Source: Siphonodentalium dalli
Taxonomy: Eukaryota; Mollusca; Scaphopoda; Gadilida; Siphonodentaliidae
Direction of reading: 5' to 3'
Length of the DNA stretch: 64,000 nt
Assembly: GCA_032622095.1 (NCBI GenBank)
Contig: CP136063.1
Coordinates: forward strand, 148,233,379-148,297,378
The notes beneath the pieces are model-generated. The model searched no databases, was not told where the DNA came from, and was given only the letters and a program-made list of their open reading frames with translations. Shown here piece by piece: positions 60,700-64,000 of this stretch (its first letter is position 1; every line of letters begins with the position of its first letter). Made by a program: the position numbers and the translations under genes.

Positions 60700-61600
60700 A
60701 ACGGTACACAAGTTCTGGTAGATACATATTATTCTATTTTTCGACACAATGATGAACGATTGCGACGCGATTGAATGCCTGTCTGACAGATAAAAAAATA
60801 CTAAAAATGACCATTCTAGCCATTAAATACCAAAATTTGTCGCCATCCTTTAAGACCGGGGTATGAATCCTGAATATATACCGGCTATAACAGCCTGACA
60901 CTGACCTGAATCCCGCGTGCTATAAAAGAAGGGGGCGTGACACGTTTATAAATCCAATCTTGTCACGTCCTTGAAATCAATGATTGAGGATGAGAGTATG
61001 CACTTGTTTCGTCATCAAGGCAGCTATATTTAATAAGAAATAAAAACGTTTAGACAAACACCCCCTATATATTTAAAGACATTAGTCAATAACGAAACCC
61101 CAGAAACATCTCTACTTTGAATATGAAAGTCCAAAATGTGTGTGCCTAAAATTGCCTGGTAATTTATACTATAGGCCTACATACAGTTGGTACACTGCGC
61201 CATATCGTGATTCTATTTCACAAACTATGAACGTTAAATTCGCGAGGACACGCCTGTGGCATATATGTTCGTCCATTTTCATCAGTGTGTTTATGAGCAT
61301 TAATCAGAAACTGTCCGACAATATATACCACTCTATATATATAGTAGACTCCCGATGTCCATGTAGTATCTATATAGATCCGGAATATACTCAGCTGAAC
61401 CGATGTTCATGCGCCAGAACTGACAGAACCCTTATCTTCAACTATGTAAAAAGAATATTCAATTAGACCACAAATTTACTGCTTCGAACTTGTTAATACC
61501 GCATCGAATTTTGAGCAAAATCTGTTCAGCGGATGTTAACCCCGGCAGTGTTTTATGCGTTCATGTCATGCATATATATGCGAGTGATATTTCACATTAT
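60700..61600. other. Noncoding DNA
   Basis: A 108-codon plus-strand frame (61140-61466) has no recognised domain, and a CATACAG near 61175 could be an acceptor. I do not support it as a gene. Confidence 0.3.
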
Positions 61601-61602
61601 CA

Positions 61603-61776
61603 TCAATAAACGCTCTCTGGAATGCTGTTAGGGTTGGAGAAATTTGAATCATTGCCGCCGTAATAATCAGACGCGACGTAGTCCACGTATCGATCGTCGT
61701 CAATGCAGTCTAGCTGACCGTCGTCATGGCGATATGGTGATGATCTGCTGTCATCTTCGTGATCATAGCCGTTCAT
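61603..61776 (-). CDS. Candidate terminal exon, acidic Asp/Tyr-rich
   Basis: Minus-strand acceptor TCTCTTGGTGTTTATATTTACAG is a good match to consensus. It is followed in phase 0 by ATG and 57 codons ending TGA, with GC near 48% against an AT-rich surround. The peptide is acidic with many Asp, Tyr, Ser and Asn (HEDDSRSSPYRHDDGQLD, DDDRYVDYVASDYYGG). It looks like a cytoplasmic C-terminal tail and ends IPESVY. The ATG may be an ordinary internal Met. No poly(A) hexamer was found within 150 bp. No family is recognised. Confidence 0.45.
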   Translation of the reverse strand: MNGYDHEDDSRSSPYRHDDGQLDCIDDDRYVDYVASDYYGGNDSNFSNPNSIPESVY

Positions 61777-61854
61777 CTGTAAATATAAACACCAAGAGAT
61801 ATTTATTGGCGCAAGAAAACATGCGCTATATATGGGAAAGTGCATGTTAATTTC

Positions 61855-63300
61855 GACAATAAATCATTCAAATCCTTGCCGATTAATTGTATGGCGGGAA
61901 ACTATTATCCAGTAGTGTTTACATAGCTCATCAGTGTTACTAAATCCTATTCGGTGATTGGCTAACTGACCGTAGCACGAACACGACGTCAAAAATGTTG
62001 ACCTATATTATCACTAAAAGCGGCCGGGAGAATAATTGGGCGTGCTTTTAAAAATTAAGATGAATTGCATCTGAACCCATTTATTTATATCGATTACGTG
62101 ATCGTTGCTAAGTACTTGAAAATCTTATATTGGACTGTCTTAAAGTGCTGCGTGAGGTAGTCTGAAATTCTCGTCAGACATTGTGAAAATAAATAAGAAC
62201 ACATTCAGCTTTTTAATGTCCGAGCAACATTGCTCAGCGGGTTGTTTAGCGGGACAGTACACGTGCCATACTATAGTCATTATTAAATGGGGCCGCTAAT
62301 CGCGCGTATCAATACGCACGCCTTGCTGTGTGTAGTTTATCAACAAGTTATATAGTACATCTATCATTGTATACGATCCCCGCCACACATTATGGAATAT
62401 ATATATTTGTAATACGACCCTGCCTAACTATGCTTAAAAGCCATGTTCTGATTGGCCAGTGGCCCGAGTTACCATGGCTATATCGTTCCAGTTTTGTGGT
62501 ACAATTCTACTTTTTCCAATTGTACCACGAGAAAAATCGGTTTATTGAGATCGCCGCACGCGACTTTTCCCGTCTTTTCTAACTCCGCGCAAACGGGGCA
62601 TCAACGGAGTACACCCGCACCCGTAACCCTTTGAATTTTGCTACATCTTGACAATCTTGCGAATTTTCTAGCGATTTGTCGCTTGAAACCAGTTTGGTTG
62701 CCAATGAATATGGTCCAAATGATGTTATGGTATATTGATATATGTTACGACCAAAGAAAGTTACTTAATAAGTATATTAAATGACAAAATAAAGCCATGG
62801 GGCCGGGCTGTGCATTCGTCGATTCGAATCTCGATCATATTCCGTTATTCGATATTTCGGAATCAAGTTGAAAATGAAAGCGTTTGTTCACCAGTACAGA
62901 AGGGGGATACGATTAGTTTAGTAAACTAGATCATTTAGATCGCTTTGTGTAAGAAAAATGGTCCATAGTCGATGATCATATTCATGTTGTCCCAACAACG
63001 TTCAACACAGAAATGACTGCAATCGTATTTCCTGTACAATTTAAATGAAAGGCACGGGCGCCGCTGAAAACACATCGTTTTTTAGCCAATCACAACGATT
63101 ATTTTCTAGAAGAGGTGCCTCGAAAAGTCAACGGGGGAATTTCATAACAAGACAAGATTACCGGAGTACTCCATGCAAAGAAATTGAGTACGCCCAATAC
63201 GAATTACACCACGAAATGTTTTCTCATCTGAGACCGAAAAAGCGCAGTATTTCGTTGACTATTCAGTCGAATTGTGACCATAAACTTCCAGTCGTATTAC
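61855..63300. other. Mostly noncoding DNA
   Basis: A short hairpin TGGTACAATT...AATTGTACCA lies at 62499-62529. Three ATTGGC/GCCAAT words occur near 61955, 62453 and 63085. The plus frame 63045-63311 is basic and Ser-rich (LFSRRGASKSQRGNF) but runs into the foldback at 63303, so I leave it undecided. Confidence 0.3.
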
Positions 63301-63302
63301 AA

Positions 63303-63450
63303 AAGAAATAAATACACGGTGTATCGGTGTGTATGGTCAAGTTGTACCACAAAAAAACTGATTGTAGGACTCCGCTACGCGTCGTCCTACAATCAGTTTT
63401 TTGTGGTACAACTTGACCATACACACCGATACACCGTGTATTTATTTCTT
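63303..63450. repeat. 148-bp near-perfect foldback
   Basis: Arms 63303-63370 and 63384-63450 are complementary except for one A in a run (7 versus 6). Blocks are AAGAAATAAATACACGGTGT, ATCGGTGTGTATGGTCAAGT, TGTACCACAAAAAA and CTGATTGTAGGAC. The loop is TCCGCTACGCGTC. An (AT)n run follows directly. Confidence 0.9.
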
Positions 63451-63484
63451 AAATATATATATATATATATATCTTCTTCTTCTT

Positions 63485-64000
63485 CTATCCTATATATTTT
63501 GAGAACTCCGTGTATTCGAGAGATAGCCCACACCTTCCGGACCTCAATGATATGATCGTGAATGAGTATTGATATACCCCACTAAACTTTGATAAACACC
63601 AGTAATGGTGTGTAGATCATTTACATATCTCTCCTATATATTTTGATACAATCTATCTAATTTACATATCTCTTTTATATATTTATGTTTGTGTGTGTGT
63701 TGTACTTCATACAAATCTACGATTCTCGACCGATCGGGACGAAACTTGGTACGTGTGTGTAGTTTGACCAGGCGGTGGTCGTTGTCGTGTTGGCGAGCCC
63801 GTGCGACGCCCGTGCAGCGCATGCGCAGACGAGATCTCGGAAACGGGTGGAGCTATCGACTTCAAATTTTCTATGTGAATGTATCTTGCGCCGGGTACAA
63901 ATTTTATCGGATCGCCGAGCTCGTGCGACGCACGTGCAGCGCATGCGCAGACGAGATCTCGGAAACGGGTGGAGCTATCGACTTGAAATTTGCTATGTGA
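63485..64000 (-). mobile_element. Pearl/DINE-like repeat, runs off the window
   Basis: On the minus strand core units with CTCCACCCGTTTCCGAGATC and GCGCATGCGC (63817-63826, 63939-63948) lead to CGATCGGTCGAGAATCGTAG, a (CA)n run and two nearby CAAAATATATAGGA ends (63487-63500 and about 63633-63646). At least two core units are visible and the element continues past the window edge. Confidence 0.7.

Noticed and set aside
1-64000. CRISPR array or prokaryotic operon
   Set aside because: Tandem arrays here lack uniform spacers, and there are no ribosome-binding-site-led gene runs. The DNA is clearly eukaryotic.
1-64000. Conserved microRNA genes
   Set aside because: I looked for common animal miRNA seeds and mature sequences (let-7, miR-1, miR-9, miR-124, miR-71 and others) and saw none. 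The hairpins present are transposon-like.

Overview
This is a repeat-rich, AT-rich stretch of eukaryotic DNA, most likely from an invertebrate animal. The reasons: tRNA-headed SINEs, decayed non-LTR retrotransposon 3' ends, many TIR/foldback elements, long satellites and microsatellites, and no compact coding. The SINE body resembling a CCTTGRGCAAGG block and the pearl/DINE-like repeats with ~122-bp core units suggest a marine invertebrate such as a mollusc, but I cannot fix the taxon. No complete protein-coding gene can be supported. Most open frames are repeat-derived.

Layout. 0-1.7 kb: ~165-bp tandem repeat interrupted by a textbook non-autonomous hAT element with an 8-bp target duplication. 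1.9-9 kb: mostly unique DNA with several hairpin/MITE-like elements and a 41-bp tandem array. 9.1-10.85 kb: a LINE insertion with an inverted copy of its own 3' end at its 5' side, itself interrupted by a TIR element made almost wholly of GATATC-centred palindromes. 12-16.7 kb: nested MITEs and an apparently perfect 655-bp inverted duplication. 18-20.9 kb: a foldback-like element with arms of 17-bp repeats. 22-24.1 kb: tRNA-like sequences, foldbacks and a possible terminal exon with a poly(A) signal. 27.5 kb: an intact SINE with a 13-bp target duplication. 29.2-30 kb: AT-rich satellite. 30-32.5 kb: unique DNA that looks regulatory. 32.6-34.5 kb: nested and inverted copies of a pearl-like repeat, which recurs near 23, 41.6, 46.8, 50.3 and 63.8 kb. 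41.8-43 kb: 36-bp minisatellite. 48.3-51.4 kb: a cluster of an identical 14-bp near-palindromic motif. 51.9-53.9 kb: a LINE 3' fragment with an A-rich tail inside a C-rich tandem repeat. 57.2 kb: a probable SINE. 60.3-61.8 kb: two candidate exons on the minus strand.

Several short segments read like exons because a good splice site, higher GC and sensible residue composition coincide (23.4, 26.8, 35.7, 37.0, 45.4, 60.5 and 61.7 kb). They may be terminal or internal exons of genes with very long introns. None has a domain I recognise, so they are given modest confidence. Overall the window reads as an intronic or intergenic block shaped by nested transposition, with possible enhancer-like DNA around 17.2, 30.7 and 32.4 kb.
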